This document shows positions 19,748 to 30,023 of a DNA stretch of 64,000 nucleotides, piece by piece. Positions within the stretch are counted from its first letter, which is position 1; each line of letters starts with the position of its first letter. This DNA comes from Richelia intracellularis HH01 (GTDB lineage Bacteria; Cyanobacteriota; Cyanobacteriia; Cyanobacteriales; Nostocaceae). The notes below the pieces were generated by a model. That model was not told where the DNA came from, searched no databases, and saw nothing but the letters and a program-made list of their open reading frames with translations. The stretch lies in contig NZ_CAIY01000085.1 of the NCBI RefSeq assembly GCF_000350105.1, positions 62,001 to 126,000 of the forward strand, in the 5' to 3' direction. Made by a program: the position numbers and the translations under genes.

Positions 19748-21068
19748 AACTTAGATAAAATAAAGGTAACAATAGGGAAATTAGTGTCCATTTTAATACT
19801 TAATCCGTACAAATTCTTTATAAAAAAATAGTGAGTTTACTTATAACATAAAAATAAATAGGAACTTAGAGACTAAATCAATATAAGATAAAAAACATTA
19901 ATCATGTAAAATTAGTAGATTGTGGTTTTTAGTTTTAGTTAACTTTCTAAGTGAAAATAAAATACTTGATTGCTAGGATATGGGATAATAATTAGTCTAG
20001 TTTACAAGGAATAATCAAATATATTTAATAGAAATATTATTTATAGGAGTGGAAGATCCTACGAGGATATAGTAATTGCTACCTCTAAAAATCGAGAGTG
20101 AGATATTAACTTTTTAGTAATAGAAAAACTTCAGTACATATTTCGGTATATACAAATAATAGTAGATGTTTATTATATAAAAAAAGAGAAACCCTGTTAT
20201 GAATAGTAGGTATAATAAAACTTTATAGGATAACTTTTATATCTATAACTTAAGATAATAGATATATCATTCAATTAAAAAACACACTTAATAGTATTTA
20301 ATAATCGATTAAGCTAAACCAGTATGATATTTACGAATACATATGTGAGTATCTCATTTACTGGAAATTAAACAATATAGAAAAATTTTTTCCTTTGAAA
20401 ATAGTAGTTTTATCTTGTGATATTATATATTTGACTATGATAATAATACACATAATATTTGGTTGTTTAAGTGTAATCCTGATAGAAATTTCATGGCTAC
20501 ACTTTTCCAAGTAAGTATTGGAATCTAAACTTAAAATAAGAATATTTTACTTGTTGATGCATTGATATTGATAAGGTTATAGGAAAATCTAGAAAGCTTA
20601 TTAGCTTTTTACAAATAAAAGCATAAAAGATTCATCCTAAAATATTTGTAATTTTCAGCTCATCTATAAGTAACACCAGATAAGAGCTGAGCGAATATTA
20701 GATATAAGCATTGTAAATTTTAAGTTTAGTGATCGTGATAAAGAAAAATTAGTAATGGTTATTTTTCAAAGAAGTAGTCTTTTAAGATACTAATAACTTG
20801 TTGATAGCTATATGGGGTTATTACAATAAAGCAGATGACATAATTAGACATTTGGACAAGTTACTAAGATAGTTTCTAACTCTGGTATATAGGATTGCTT
20901 TTTAACCTCTAAAGTTTAGACTTTAATCCCTCTCTTCTAGATAAATAGAAGAAATTATGCATAATTAAATAAATTTCTTATGAGTAAATTTATGTAATTA
21001 TGCATATTCCCACCCCAAGCTACTGTTAATATGCTGGGAAGTGGCTATTAATTAATATTAAAAATCCA
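19748..21068. other. 1.3-kb AT-rich non-coding stretch
   Basis: No reading frame or RNA gene that I can support. It separates the divergent aminotransferase and repeat-protein genes and must hold both promoters. Confidence 0.5.
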
Positions 21069-21071
21069 GTG

Positions 21072-22385
21072 ATGAGAAACATACTGAATAATTACATAAC
21101 TTCCAGAAGAAAGAAAATGCTAAATATTATACTTCTAACTGTCATGTTGTCTATAAATAGTGAACTATTATTTACTACAAGTTCCTCTGCTGCCATTCAT
21201 AATACTACTAAAACTCTATCCACAAAAGCTAATCAGATATTACCCTCAGTAGTGGCTCAATCTGTATTGAGGGATATATCTCGCAGAATGCTTATTCCTC
21301 AAGATAAAATAAGGATTATTGCTTATAGTCAGCAATATTGGCGTAATAGTTGTCTAGAGATTTATCGACCCAATGAATTTTGCACCCAGGCTTTTGTTGA
21401 TGGTTGGCAAGTAATTGCTACTTATAATAATAAAAAATGGAGATATCATACCAATAAAAATGGGAGTGTTTTGCGTTTATCAACAACTGATATATTTAGT
21501 AATAAAGAAATCATAAATTTACCTACCAGCATTAGAGAATCTTTACTCAGGTCAGCTGCTCAATATTTAAATTTGAAGACTTCCGAACTTCTAATTGTGC
21601 AGATCAGCCAAGAAAATTGGAAAGATAGTTGTTTAGGATTAGAAGACTTTAATCAGGTTTGTACTACTGCTTTAGTCTCAGGATGGAAAGTAGTTGTTAT
21701 GGGGATGGGACAATCTTTGATTTATCACATCGACCAAACTGGTTCAGTTATTAAATTAAATAAATCTGCTAGTGGAATTAATATTACAAACTCATTTAAT
21801 TCAATAAGTAATGCTGTAATTACAGATGCTCAACAAAGACTAGGTATTGATAAATACCAATTACGCATTACTCAAATTCAGCGAATAACTACTGATGGTT
21901 GTTTAGATTTACCAAAGTTAGGGGAGTTTTGCACCCAAATTACTCTCAAATCATGGCAAGTAAGAGTTAAGGGTAATAAACAACTTTTGGTATATCATGT
22001 ACATCCTGATCAAAAACAGGTAAGGTTAAATATTTCAGCTAGTAGGATGACACTGCCTATATTTATAAGTAATAGAGTATTACACCAAGCTAGTCAGATA
22101 TCTGGTTTACCAAAACAATCATTGAAAATTGTTAAATGCCAACCTAAACAATGGGAATTTAATGATGTGGATAAAATCGAAAAACCATTGAAAGTATCAG
22201 GTTGGGAAGTTATTGTTAATACATATAAAGAGCGCTTAGTATTCTTGATTGATCATCACGGTAAGTTAATTCAGCAAGTCAATAGTTTGAATGCTATTTC
22301 TAATAGTACACTACCTTCAAGGATTTTAGAAAAGGTTTTAGTAAAAGCTTCCCAAGATACTAGGTTAACAGTAAATAAACTATAA
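21072..22385 (+). CDS. Secreted cyanobacterial repeat protein, cut short by in-frame stop
   Basis: The product has 437 residues with an N-terminal signal peptide (hydrophobic MLNIILLTVMLSIN, then SSSAA). Four or five degenerate units of about 75-80 residues follow. Each unit has the pattern of a helix (VLRDISRRML, LLRSAAQYL), IIAYSQQYW or IVQISQENW, a pair of cysteines (SCLEIY..EFCTQA, SCLGLE..VCTTA, GCLDLP..EFCTQ), GWQV and a closing YHTNKNGSVLRL strand. This is a known cyanobacterial architecture without assigned function. The last unit is interrupted by a TAA at 22383-22385; the same frame continues with a recognisable unit end. I use ATG 21072; GTG 21069 is directly upstream. Confidence 0.75.
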   Translation: MRNILNNYITSRRKKMLNIILLTVMLSINSELLFTTSSSAAIHNTTKTLSTKANQILPSVVAQSVLRDISRRMLIPQDKIRIIAYSQQYWRNSCLEIYRPNEFCTQAFVDGWQVIATYNNKKWRYHTNKNGSVLRLSTTDIFSNKEIINLPTSIRESLLRSAAQYLNLKTSELLIVQISQENWKDSCLGLEDFNQVCTTALVSGWKVVVMGMGQSLIYHIDQTGSVIKLNKSASGINITNSFNSISNAVITDAQQRLGIDKYQLRITQIQRITTDGCLDLPKLGEFCTQITLKSWQVRVKGNKQLLVYHVHPDQKQVRLNISASRMTLPIFISNRVLHQASQISGLPKQSLKIVKCQPKQWEFNDVDKIEKPLKVSGWEVIVNTYKERLVFLIDHHGKLIQQVNSLNAISNSTLPSRILEKVLVKASQDTRLTVNKL

Positions 22386-22517
22386 GTAGTTCAAATAAAA
22401 CGCAAAAAATTTTGCATGGAAACAAAACTAGAAAATACAAATTGTAAAACTGAAATGGTTGCAGTTTGGCAAGTAATTATAAGTAATGGAAAGAATAAAT
22501 TGATTTATACAGAATAG
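22386..22517 (+). pseudogene. Detached 3' end of the repeat protein gene
   Basis: In the same frame, directly after the TAA, 43 codons encode VVQIKRKKF, then MVAVWQVIISNGKNKLIYTE and a TAG at 22515-22517. These match the second half of the upstream repeat units (IVQISQENW, SGWKVVVMGMGQSLIYH), except that the paired cysteines are less well placed. This shows that the ancestral gene was longer and lost its last half-unit by a nonsense change. Confidence 0.75.
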
Positions 22518-23067
22518 GGGAAATAATCAAAATCTGGTTAGAATCCCAATTATTCCCCAGTCGTTAAGCATCTTGATTAAAACCAACGAGTATTAAATCT
22601 TTGGGGATAATCCTTTTAATCTGAAAGCACTAGTAAAGCACTAATAGAGTGTGCCATAACCTTATTAAAAACTTAAAACTTTGACTGCCATATATTTACT
22701 TGTTACCTTTTACTTATGTGCAGTGACTCTATTCTCAAATATGAAATGCGCTATACAGCTGGTGTGAAAACAAAACTTGTTTCCTTATTGATGCTGCTAT
22801 AAATATATGAATACAAACTTTCTAGAAAATATAAGAGAAACAAGTAAATAATTGTGTGATAGATGACAAAATACCGTCAGTAGTAAAGCCCAATCATTTT
22901 TATTATCTACAGTTTGTATACGAAGTACTACTATTTTGGACCAATGGGATATTTCGGTTGATATTTGATTGTAGAGTATGGGCAAAGCACAAAAAACTGT
23001 AGTATTTAAACCAAATAAACCCTTGGTATAAGATTTTACATATGTCCACGCGCTATTCTACCCCTAT

Positions 23068-23093
23068 AAAAAAAGAGGGTGCAACACACCCCC
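23068..23093 (-). terminator. Orphan rho-independent terminator
   Basis: Read on the minus strand, a 7-bp GC-rich stem (one G-T pair, five-base loop) is followed by seven T (complement of 23068-23074). It has the form of a good terminator, but no minus-strand gene is recognised upstream of it in the region up to 24184. Confidence 0.6.
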
Positions 23094-24090
23094 AACACAC
23101 ACACAAAAATTAGATCCGCAATCAGAATATCAATATTCTGATTTGCTTTACCATCGAGTAAATACGGTATTTTTTCCATAGAAGTATATTAAAATGAGTA
23201 TTTTTAACCAAGTTGTCGTGAGTTTCAGTCATTATATTGTAACTTTTAAGGTTTTCAGTTTCTATATCTACTAGCTATTTATAACTTATTCGGGAGTCAA
23301 AAGAATACATTAAATCCTCTGTGGGATTGGTAGTAAACTTTATATAATTAATTTTTCTTACTGCTAAACTGTTATTTGCAGTTGGTAATTAAAATTTCAC
23401 TACCACACTTTATAAATATTCTTATACTGATTTAAAGTTTTCTATTATATCAATAACTAGTGACCTATTCGAAACTTTGGGTTAATAACAAATTCAACGT
23501 ATATATGTTTATAAAAGAGCTCATCGGAATTTCAATCACACTTGAATTCTTAAGAAGATTTTACTATTGATAAATAAAAGTTGTTTACAGTTAACAAATA
23601 ATAATTCAAAAACTATTCTAGTCGCCTCATTATGATTTATATAATATAAAGATACAAATAATCTCTGAATATTTTGGACAATAAATCATCTTCATCAACC
23701 AATTGCATATACCTATATTCTATAAACCAAATAAGCAAAAATTAACCTATATTATATTCTATTTTATCAAAAGTATAGAATTATTAGGTTTTCCCAGTTC
23801 TGAGACTAATTGGATCATTAAATAATAAAAGTTAATTGCCTATTATATAAAATTTGTTATTTTGAAATCACAATCCACTTGGATGCTTTTTAATTCATTT
23901 TCTTTTAAGAAACTAATATTTATTACTTATCTACCTTCATTATTGATTAATAGTAGGATTCTTTTTTTATAAAAAAATGATTATTTTAAGGATTAATTGA
24001 AAAATAGCATTCATAATTAAATATATAGTCTTTCTAGCTATTTTTTCTATGTTTGTGAAAATACTAAAATTTCCCAAGTTTATATCTAAG

Positions 24091-24134
24091 TATTAAATCT
24101 CACACATATACATGTATATGTGTGAGATTTAATA
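24091..24134. repeat. Perfect 44-bp palindrome upstream of trhO
   Basis: The 22-base arms 24091-24112 and 24113-24134 are perfect reverse complements without a spacer, centred on CATG. It ends 50 to 80 bp before the candidate trhO start codons. Confidence 0.95.
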
Positions 24135-24214
24135 TATTTGCATGAACTTCCATAATTATTACTCTTACAATTCAAGTAAGCTATATGGGGAGATATCAAA
24201 AAATCTATAAGCTT

Positions 24215-24958
24215 ATGAAAAACAAAGTTGCTACATTTTATAAATTTGTCAGATTGAATAATATTGTTGACCAGCAACCAGTTTTACTATCCTATTGTCA
24301 AACCCAGGGAATTAAAGGAACTATTCTTTTAGCACCAGAAGGAATTAATGGCACAATTGCCGGTACGCCTGAAGCAATCACCTCTGTTTTGTCTTATCTT
24401 CGTAGCGATCCACTATTGGTAGACCTAGAACATAAAGAATCTTATGTGGACATAATACCATTTATTCGGATAAAAGTACGTTTAAAAAGGGAAATAGTCA
24501 CTATTGGCCTACCAGAAGTAGATCCTAATAAAGAGGTAGGAACCTATGTAAATCCCCAGGATTGGAATAACATTCTTCAAAACCCAGAAGTTACAGTAAT
24601 TGACACACGTAATAACTATGAAGTTGGTATTGGCTCCTTTAAAAGAGCTATAAACCCTCACATAAATTCTTTTCGTGAATTTCCAGAATATGTTGGGCAA
24701 AATTTAGATCCCAAAGATCATAAAAAGGTAGCTTTGTTTTGTACTGGTGGCATTCGTTGTGAAAAAGCTACATCCTTTATGTTAAGTAAAGGGTTCCCAC
24801 AGGTGTATCATCTTAGGGGAGGTATACTCAGATACCTAGGGGAAATACCATCTATAGAAAGTTTATGGTCAGGAGAATGTTTTGTTTTTGATAAACGGGT
24901 GGCTGTAAGTTATGGGTTAAAACCATATCATAATGAAATGCGTACGTCTCAATTGTGA
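24215..24958 (+). CDS. trhO: tRNA uridine(34) hydroxylase, rhodanese type (C-terminally short)
   Basis: A TrhO/YceA-family enzyme, which forms 5-hydroxyuridine at the wobble position of tRNA. The N-terminal acylphosphatase-like domain ([29 protein letters not shown]) and the rhodanese domain with catalytic cysteine in [12 protein letters not shown] are intact, and the [10 protein letters not shown] segment follows. The protein then stops after 19 further residues. As I recall, relatives continue for some 40 residues with a cysteine-rich CxxC segment. The tail here (MRTSQL) lacks it, so the gene appears truncated. A reading frame shifted by one base downstream (MPLKKNLFKLKES) may be a remnant. 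The start is either ATG 24215 or ATG 24185. Confidence 0.85.
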   Translation: MKNKVATFYKFVRLNNIVDQQPVLLSYCQTQGIKGTILLAPEGINGTIAGTPEAITSVLSYLRSDPLLVDLEHKESYVDIIPFIRIKVRLKREIVTIGLPEVDPNKEVGTYVNPQDWNNILQNPEVTVIDTRNNYEVGIGSFKRAINPHINSFREFPEYVGQNLDPKDHKKVALFCTGGIRCEKATSFMLSKGFPQVYHLRGGILRYLGEIPSIESLWSGECFVFDKRVAVSYGLKPYHNEMRTSQL

Positions 24959-25101
24959 AGTGAAAGCTTTTTAACCTCAACGCCTTGATAGTGATGCCCC
25001 TTAAGAAAAACCTATTTAAATTAAAAGAAAGCATTCATTTTAGTGAGTAAAGTCAAGAAAAAACCAAGATGAATTTTAATGATTTTCCAACTGCAATAAA
25101 G

Positions 25102-25767
25102 CTATTTGAGTTTCATCGCTAGAGTTAAACCATCTGCAATTGGTACTAGGCTCAAATTAATTCTCTTGTCTTTATATAATTTTTGATTTAAGGTCCGTAT
25201 TCTCTCAGTTCTGTTGTCCTTAATTTCTGGATCGGCCACTTGGCCGTGCCATAAAACATTGTCAATAGCAATTAATCCCCCAGGGCGAACTAATTGCAGT
25301 ACTTGTTCGTAATAAATATCATAATTGCTTTTATCAGCATCAATGAACGCAAAATCAAAACTATTAACTTCTCCTTCAACTATCAGTTTCTCTAGGGTTT
25401 TAATTGCAGGGGCAACATGTAAATCTATTTTATGACTTGCACCGGCTTTCTGCCAATAATTACGGGCAATGTTGGTATATTCTTCGCTGATATCACAGGC
25501 AACCACTTTGCCATCTTCTGGTAAAGCTAATGCTACCACCAAAGTGCTATAACCAGTAAATACACCTATATCAAGTGTTTTTCTTGCTGCTATTAACTGT
25601 ACTAAAAAAGCTATTAATTGTCCTTGCTCTGGTGAAATTTGCATCCTCCTCATAGGGTGCATAGCAGTTTCTTCGCGCAGTTTGATTAGACTTGCTGATT
25701 CCCTTAATGATACCGAAAGTAAGTATTCATAAAGCTGTGGTGATAATCCGAGGGTTTTATTTGTCAT
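25102..25767 (-). CDS. SAM-dependent O-methyltransferase (caffeoyl-CoA type)
   Basis: A cation-dependent class I O-methyltransferase of 221 residues. The SAM-binding motif is TLDIGVFTGYSTLVVALALP, the acidic motif is VVACDISEEY, and the metal-binding FIDADKSNYDIYYE and IAIDNVLWHG are present. The family methylates catechol-like or small phenolic substrates; the natural substrate here is unknown. The gene is complete and of normal length. A 26-bp perfect hairpin lies about 95 bp upstream of its start. Confidence 0.9.
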   Translation of the reverse strand: MTNKTLGLSPQLYEYLLSVSLRESASLIKLREETAMHPMRRMQISPEQGQLIAFLVQLIAARKTLDIGVFTGYSTLVVALALPEDGKVVACDISEEYTNIARNYWQKAGASHKIDLHVAPAIKTLEKLIVEGEVNSFDFAFIDADKSNYDIYYEQVLQLVRPGGLIAIDNVLWHGQVADPEIKDNRTERIRTLNQKLYKDKRINLSLVPIADGLTLAMKLK

Positions 25768-26799
25768 AATAAATTTTGAATTTCAACTTGATTATATGTT
25801 GCTAGGTAGGCAGTAGGGAAGAACAAAATTATGGTAAGTCTAGACAGGAATGACGCTGCTAGATACCAAGTGATGAAAATAACTAAGGGTAATTATTATC
25901 AAAAATAGCCTTAGTTATTTTCATCACTTGGTATGTAATTCAAGATGTGTTTTAAGTTAATGAAAGATGTGGCTCCCAGAATACAAACTAAAACAGCATG
26001 GTAAGAATCAATTGGATATTATAATAGTGTCAAATTACTTTGTAAAATCAAAGATATACTGATAAGCATTTATTAATAGTAAAATTTCGGATTGATAAAA
26101 TACTTCTTAAATTAGATATTCTAAGTAATAATTAGCGATCAAGATTTCCATTATATTAAAAATATTGTAGCAAGTATAAATGATAATAGTTTTATTGAAA
26201 TATTTGTGTGTTTACTCAAATAAAAGTCAGTGTAATAATATTTGCCCTTTCAAGATGAATTTAATTTATCATTCATTTACCTCAGTAAAAATAAATGATT
26301 ATTGGGGAATAATAGCATTATTCCTGAAACTATAACAATGAAGCTAATCAATTCAAAACCATAATTTTTCAGTCTTCAAACTTAATAGAAATGAGCTAAA
26401 TTGAAACCACAGTCCTAATTATTTGCTATCTTCTGGACTAGAAGCCTTTGCCCACACTAGAATAATTTATATCCAGAAAGAAACCTAATAAAATTTAGGC
26501 TCTCCGATTATTTACTTATTTTATTTCTTCCTCTTGCCCCAATTGCACATAACATTGTATTTTCGATAAAGATAAAATCACAAGTGGTTGGTTAAATATT
26601 AAGTGGCAGATATTCTAGATGGTATCAGTTGAAAAAATGGGGTCAGTAAAACTACTATATGTAGCTATGGATTTAACTGCAAAAATTTGCTTAATCAAAT
26701 AGTTAGTCATTCCCAAAAAAGGTCTTTCTAATTTGATTTTAAGAGGAAGCATAAGCTCAAAAGTTTATACCAAAAAAAACAGATAAATTTAGGATCAAA
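25768..26799. other. 1.0-kb non-coding stretch
   Basis: Separates the divergent O-methyltransferase and coiled-coil genes. The only notable structure is the long inverted repeat at 25863-25934, listed separately. An 8-bp hairpin lies at 26306-26324. No gene seen. Confidence 0.5.
25863..25934. repeat. Perfect 26-bp inverted repeat with 20-base loop
   Basis: The arms 25863-25888 and 25909-25934 are perfect reverse complements around a 20-base spacer. There is no T-run directly after either arm, so it is not a canonical terminator. Its compact 72-bp form is compatible with a very small non-autonomous element or with a regulatory hairpin. Confidence 0.95.
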
Positions 26800-27423
26800 A
26801 TGGAAAATAAAACTATAAATACTATTCTTTCTGAAGAAAACTCTTCATCTATACCTTTGGATACTACTGCTAAAGTTAACCCTACAAAATTACCAAGTCC
26901 CAGTCAAAAAATCCCTTCATCCCAAACTATGACTCCTACAAAAGCTGACTTAGAAGTTACTGTCAAGGAACTGAAACATGATTTACAGAAGGTAAATACC
27001 ACTGAAATGGAACTAAGAGATCAATCAATTCAATTACAATCCAAATTACCAGAAAAGGAATCACTAGTTAAAAACCTTAACCAAGAATTAAGTAAACAAA
27101 GAGCATTAACAGAAAAACTAAAGCAAGAAATTATAGACCAACAAGTATTAGTCAAAAAACTCAATCAAGAGCTAAGCAAACAAACAAACTTAGTAGAAAA
27201 ACTTAATCAGGAAATAACTATTACTAAAAAAGATGCTTTGCAATTGGCAGAAACTAATACAAGGCTTACTGATGAAATTGAGATAATAAAGCAAAAAAAT
27301 AGTGAAAAACAAACAAGTATTCTTTATAGGCCAACTAAATACCCTAAAAGAACGCATCGCCCCATTATATCCAAACAAGAAGAAGGTGCAAAGACTTCAT
27401 CACAAATGTGGTTACTTGATTAA
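26800..27423 (+). CDS. Coiled-coil protein of unknown function
   Basis: This hydrophilic 207-residue protein has no signal peptide or membrane segment. Residues 1-45 are rich in Ser, Thr and Pro and likely disordered. From about residue 50 to 165 a long coiled coil contains near-identical blocks (VKNLNQELSKQ, TEKLKQEIIDQ, VKKLNQELSKQ, VEKLNQEIT), about 14 to 18 residues apart. A basic tail ends in SSQMWLLD. I do not recognise a named family. It lies upstream of the ccmK3-ccmK4 pair, with an opposing hydrolase gene between, which by itself does not establish a carboxysome role. Confidence 0.7.
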   Translation: MENKTINTILSEENSSSIPLDTTAKVNPTKLPSPSQKIPSSQTMTPTKADLEVTVKELKHDLQKVNTTEMELRDQSIQLQSKLPEKESLVKNLNQELSKQRALTEKLKQEIIDQQVLVKKLNQELSKQTNLVEKLNQEITITKKDALQLAETNTRLTDEIEIIKQKNSEKQTSILYRPTKYPKRTHRPIISKQEEGAKTSSQMWLLD

Positions 27424-27462
27424 TAATTTTGCTTTTATTTATGAGTGCTGACACTATATAAA

Positions 27463-28350
27463 CTAGAAACTTAATATTCTGCTTGCAGTAATTTGTGGTT
27501 GTTCTAGATGAGGAACATGTCCACAGTTCTTCATCCAGAGTAACTGACTTATGGGAACTGCTGATTGCAATTTAGGTGCGTCTTTTATACCCAAAATTTT
27601 ATCATTATCCCCCCATAATATTAGAGTAGGTTGGCTTATTTTACCTAGTTGTTTGGGTTTAAATGCTTTATAACCGCCACTTTTTGTAAAATTAATTAAA
27701 GCTTGACTCCAGCCGGGCATATCCAAATGCAACGTTGAACATAATAGTGCATCTTCAGAAGCAAAACTTTTATCATAATATGCAGTTCTACTAATATTTT
27801 GACGGACTTTGGGGTTTCTTAATAACTGAGCGGCCCAATTATCAAGGGGTGAAAACATAAATTTACCTAGAGGAAAACTTCCAGTTAACCCTGCACTATC
27901 AACCAATACCAATTTTTTCACCACATCTGGATAAGTTAAGGCAAAATCGATTGCGGTTGCACCCCCCATTGAAGCACCAACTAATATCATTGGCTGATTA
28001 ATCAAATTCTGCCAAAAATAGTACAAATGAGTTTTAATCGCGACAGCTGACAATTTCATTCCTAAAACTCTTTGTGTAAAACCAAAACCCAATAAATCAA
28101 CTGCCCAAACTTCCTGATTTTTTGCAAGTAAAGGCAATAGATGACGGAACTCTAATACTGAACTATCAAAGCCATGAAGTAAAAGTATTGGTATTTTGCC
28201 GCTTCCCTGATGTATATAAGTTGTTGCAATATCTTGTTGACTTGAATATGAGTGCATGGGAATCACTGTTCGTTGTAAATCTTGCAACAGAGAAATAGTG
28301 GCAGGGTCTTTGATGTTAGCAGCCGTTTGCGGCAGAAAAGGAGGAAACAT
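27463..28350 (-). CDS. Alpha/beta hydrolase
   Basis: A 295-residue serine hydrolase of the alpha/beta fold. The oxyanion region is ILLLHGFDSS, the nucleophile elbow is VGASMGGATA, the acid is in ILWGDNDKILG and the histidine in NCGHVPHLEQP. The substrate cannot be inferred. It is convergent with the coiled-coil gene (39 bp between the stops) and divergent from ccmK3. Confidence 0.9.
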   Translation of the reverse strand: MFPPFLPQTAANIKDPATISLLQDLQRTVIPMHSYSSQQDIATTYIHQGSGKIPILLLHGFDSSVLEFRHLLPLLAKNQEVWAVDLLGFGFTQRVLGMKLSAVAIKTHLYYFWQNLINQPMILVGASMGGATAIDFALTYPDVVKKLVLVDSAGLTGSFPLGKFMFSPLDNWAAQLLRNPKVRQNISRTAYYDKSFASEDALLCSTLHLDMPGWSQALINFTKSGGYKAFKPKQLGKISQPTLILWGDNDKILGIKDAPKLQSAVPISQLLWMKNCGHVPHLEQPQITASRILSF

Positions 28351-28486
28351 TTAAGATTTGATCTTGTACCAGGTGAAAGATATCTTAATTATCACGTTCA
28401 ATAGGTCACAAAGACACGTAAAATAGTTTCAGTTGTTTTTATTTACATTACTAGAATTATTTACCTAACCTCTGGAGATTAGAATC

Positions 28487-28798
28487 ATGCCCATAGCAGT
28501 TGGAGTGATTGAGACTTTGGGTTTCCCAGCAGTACTAGCTGCGGCAGATGCCATGGTCAAGTCTGCTGAAGTAGCTATTGTTCACCATGATAAGGCCGAA
28601 AGTGGTCGTTTTGTGGTTGCTATACGTGGGCAAGTTTCAGAAGTAAAATGTTCCATTGCTGCTGGAATTAAAGCTGGAGAAGAAACATATGGTGGTGAGG
28701 TGATTACTCATTATATAGTTCCTAACCCCCCCGATAATGTAGAATTTGTACTACCAATTCATTTCACAGAGAAAACGGAAAATTTCCGCATTTTTTAA
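28487..28798 (+). CDS. ccmK3: Carboxysome shell protein CcmK3
   Basis: A single bacterial-microcompartment (BMC) domain of 103 residues, a minor hexamer-forming shell protein of the beta-carboxysome. The N-terminus [21 protein letters not shown] is the BMC signature. The pore region here (KAESGRFVVAIRG) differs from the KIGSGR of the major CcmK proteins, and the end YIVPNPPDNVEFVLPIHFTEK is CcmK3-like. It is the first gene of the ccmK3-ccmK4 pair, separate from the main ccm operon, which is not in the window. Confidence 0.93.
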   Translation: MPIAVGVIETLGFPAVLAAADAMVKSAEVAIVHHDKAESGRFVVAIRGQVSEVKCSIAAGIKAGEETYGGEVITHYIVPNPPDNVEFVLPIHFTEKTENFRIF

Positions 28799-28953
28799 TG
28801 TGATTTCTTTATAGGACTGCCTAAAAGCAGGTTGTGTTTCCATAAATATCAACCTGTATAGCTTTCAGGGAAAAATACCCCAAACATGCTCGGATATCCG
28901 TGCAGTTAATTGTTATTTGTGCCATACTTGTTTATTAATAGAGGTGATAGCCA

Positions 28954-29313
28954 ATGCCACTACAGGCAGTTGGATCAATTGAAACCAAGGGATTTCCTGC
29001 TGTATTAGCTGCAGCGGATGCAATGGTAAAGGCTGGTCGAGTTACCCTGGTTGGCTATATTCGGGTTGGTAGTGCCCGCTTTACAGTTAACATCCGAGGG
29101 GATGTATCAGAAGTTAAAATTGCTGTAGCTGCAGGGATTGATGCTATAGAGAAAGTCCATGGTGGAACTTTAGAATCATGGGTTATCATTCCCCGCCCTC
29201 ATGAAAATGTTGAATGTGTTCTACCTATTGGTTATACAGACCAAGTTGAAAAATATCGACAAGCAGTGGAAAGTCCTCCAGTTACTAACAATAGCCGACT
29301 ACCTCGTAATTAA
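28954..29313 (+). CDS. ccmK4: Carboxysome shell protein CcmK4
   Basis: Second BMC-domain shell protein, 119 residues. The segment [26 protein letters not shown] and the end [17 protein letters not shown] are CcmK4-like. It lies 155 bp after ccmK3. In other cyanobacteria the two proteins can form mixed hexamers that tune shell permeability. The C-terminal tail ([13 protein letters not shown]) is polar and likely disordered. Confidence 0.94.
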   Translation: MPLQAVGSIETKGFPAVLAAADAMVKAGRVTLVGYIRVGSARFTVNIRGDVSEVKIAVAAGIDAIEKVHGGTLESWVIIPRPHENVECVLPIGYTDQVEKYRQAVESPPVTNNSRLPRN

Positions 29314-30023
29314 AGATATACGTTGTAGTACACAATTATTATAATTTCATCGATAAGTGTTTTTTCTGTCAGGATACTTTAGGGCCACAAGCTTTTGATA
29401 TCCTGGTAATTAAATATTAAAAAAAATCTCAAAGATTTAATTAAGATCAAAACACTGTGAAGGCATTATCATCTTAAAAATCCGATATGTATATCTAAAC
29501 CTTAGGTAGTCAAACTTGAATGAATTTAAGTAGTTTTTTATTTATGGATTTTAATTAGAATTTAAAGATTTAAAGATTTAAAGAAAAGTTTGCAAATGCA
29601 GAGCCAACTATTTTATTATGCCAATAAATTATGGCAATAACCGCTTGATATAATCAAGTAAGTCGAAGACAAGCTTCATAAAAGCCTCCGAGTTACAGCT
29701 TCAACTATGAGCGACTTATTTATCATTAAGTCTGAATATTTCTTTATTTAAAATCTAAATAGATATTTTAGATAAATTTATATCAGAATTTGAATCTTTT
29801 AATTTCTATAAATTATCATCTGGGTAATAATCAGAATTAGATGTCTTGTATCTAAACCCTTTATTTATGAAAGTTTAATATTCTCATGTAAATGTATTTT
29901 TTTAATTACTCCATCTCTTACACACCACAAATGATCCTTGGCTGATATTACTACTTTTTTATTTTTAAGGTTTGATAAATATGGTTTATAGATTATCCTA
30001 TAGGTATTATCTGAATCTGTAGT
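29314..30023. other. Non-coding stretch after ccmK4
   Basis: About 700 bp without a gene that I can support. It contains a short tandem run of an 8-base unit (about 29560-29585). The left end of the decayed kinase sequence may reach somewhat into the right part. Confidence 0.45.

Larger units (their letters stand above)
22518..24184. other. 1.7-kb non-coding stretch with hairpins
   Basis: No supportable gene. Two structures stand out: a terminator-like hairpin for the minus strand at 23068-23093, and a perfect 44-bp palindrome at 24091-24134 just upstream of trhO. A short frame on the minus strand (22797-22985) has no recognisable features and I do not call it. Confidence 0.5.

Noticed and set aside
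22797-22985. 62-codon minus-strand frame in the gap before trhO
   Set aside because: No recognisable motif, no good ribosome-binding site, composition like the surrounding non-coding DNA.
24086-24277. Minus-strand frame across the 44-bp palindrome and the trhO start
   Set aside because: It overlaps a well-supported gene on the other strand and is partly made of palindromic sequence.
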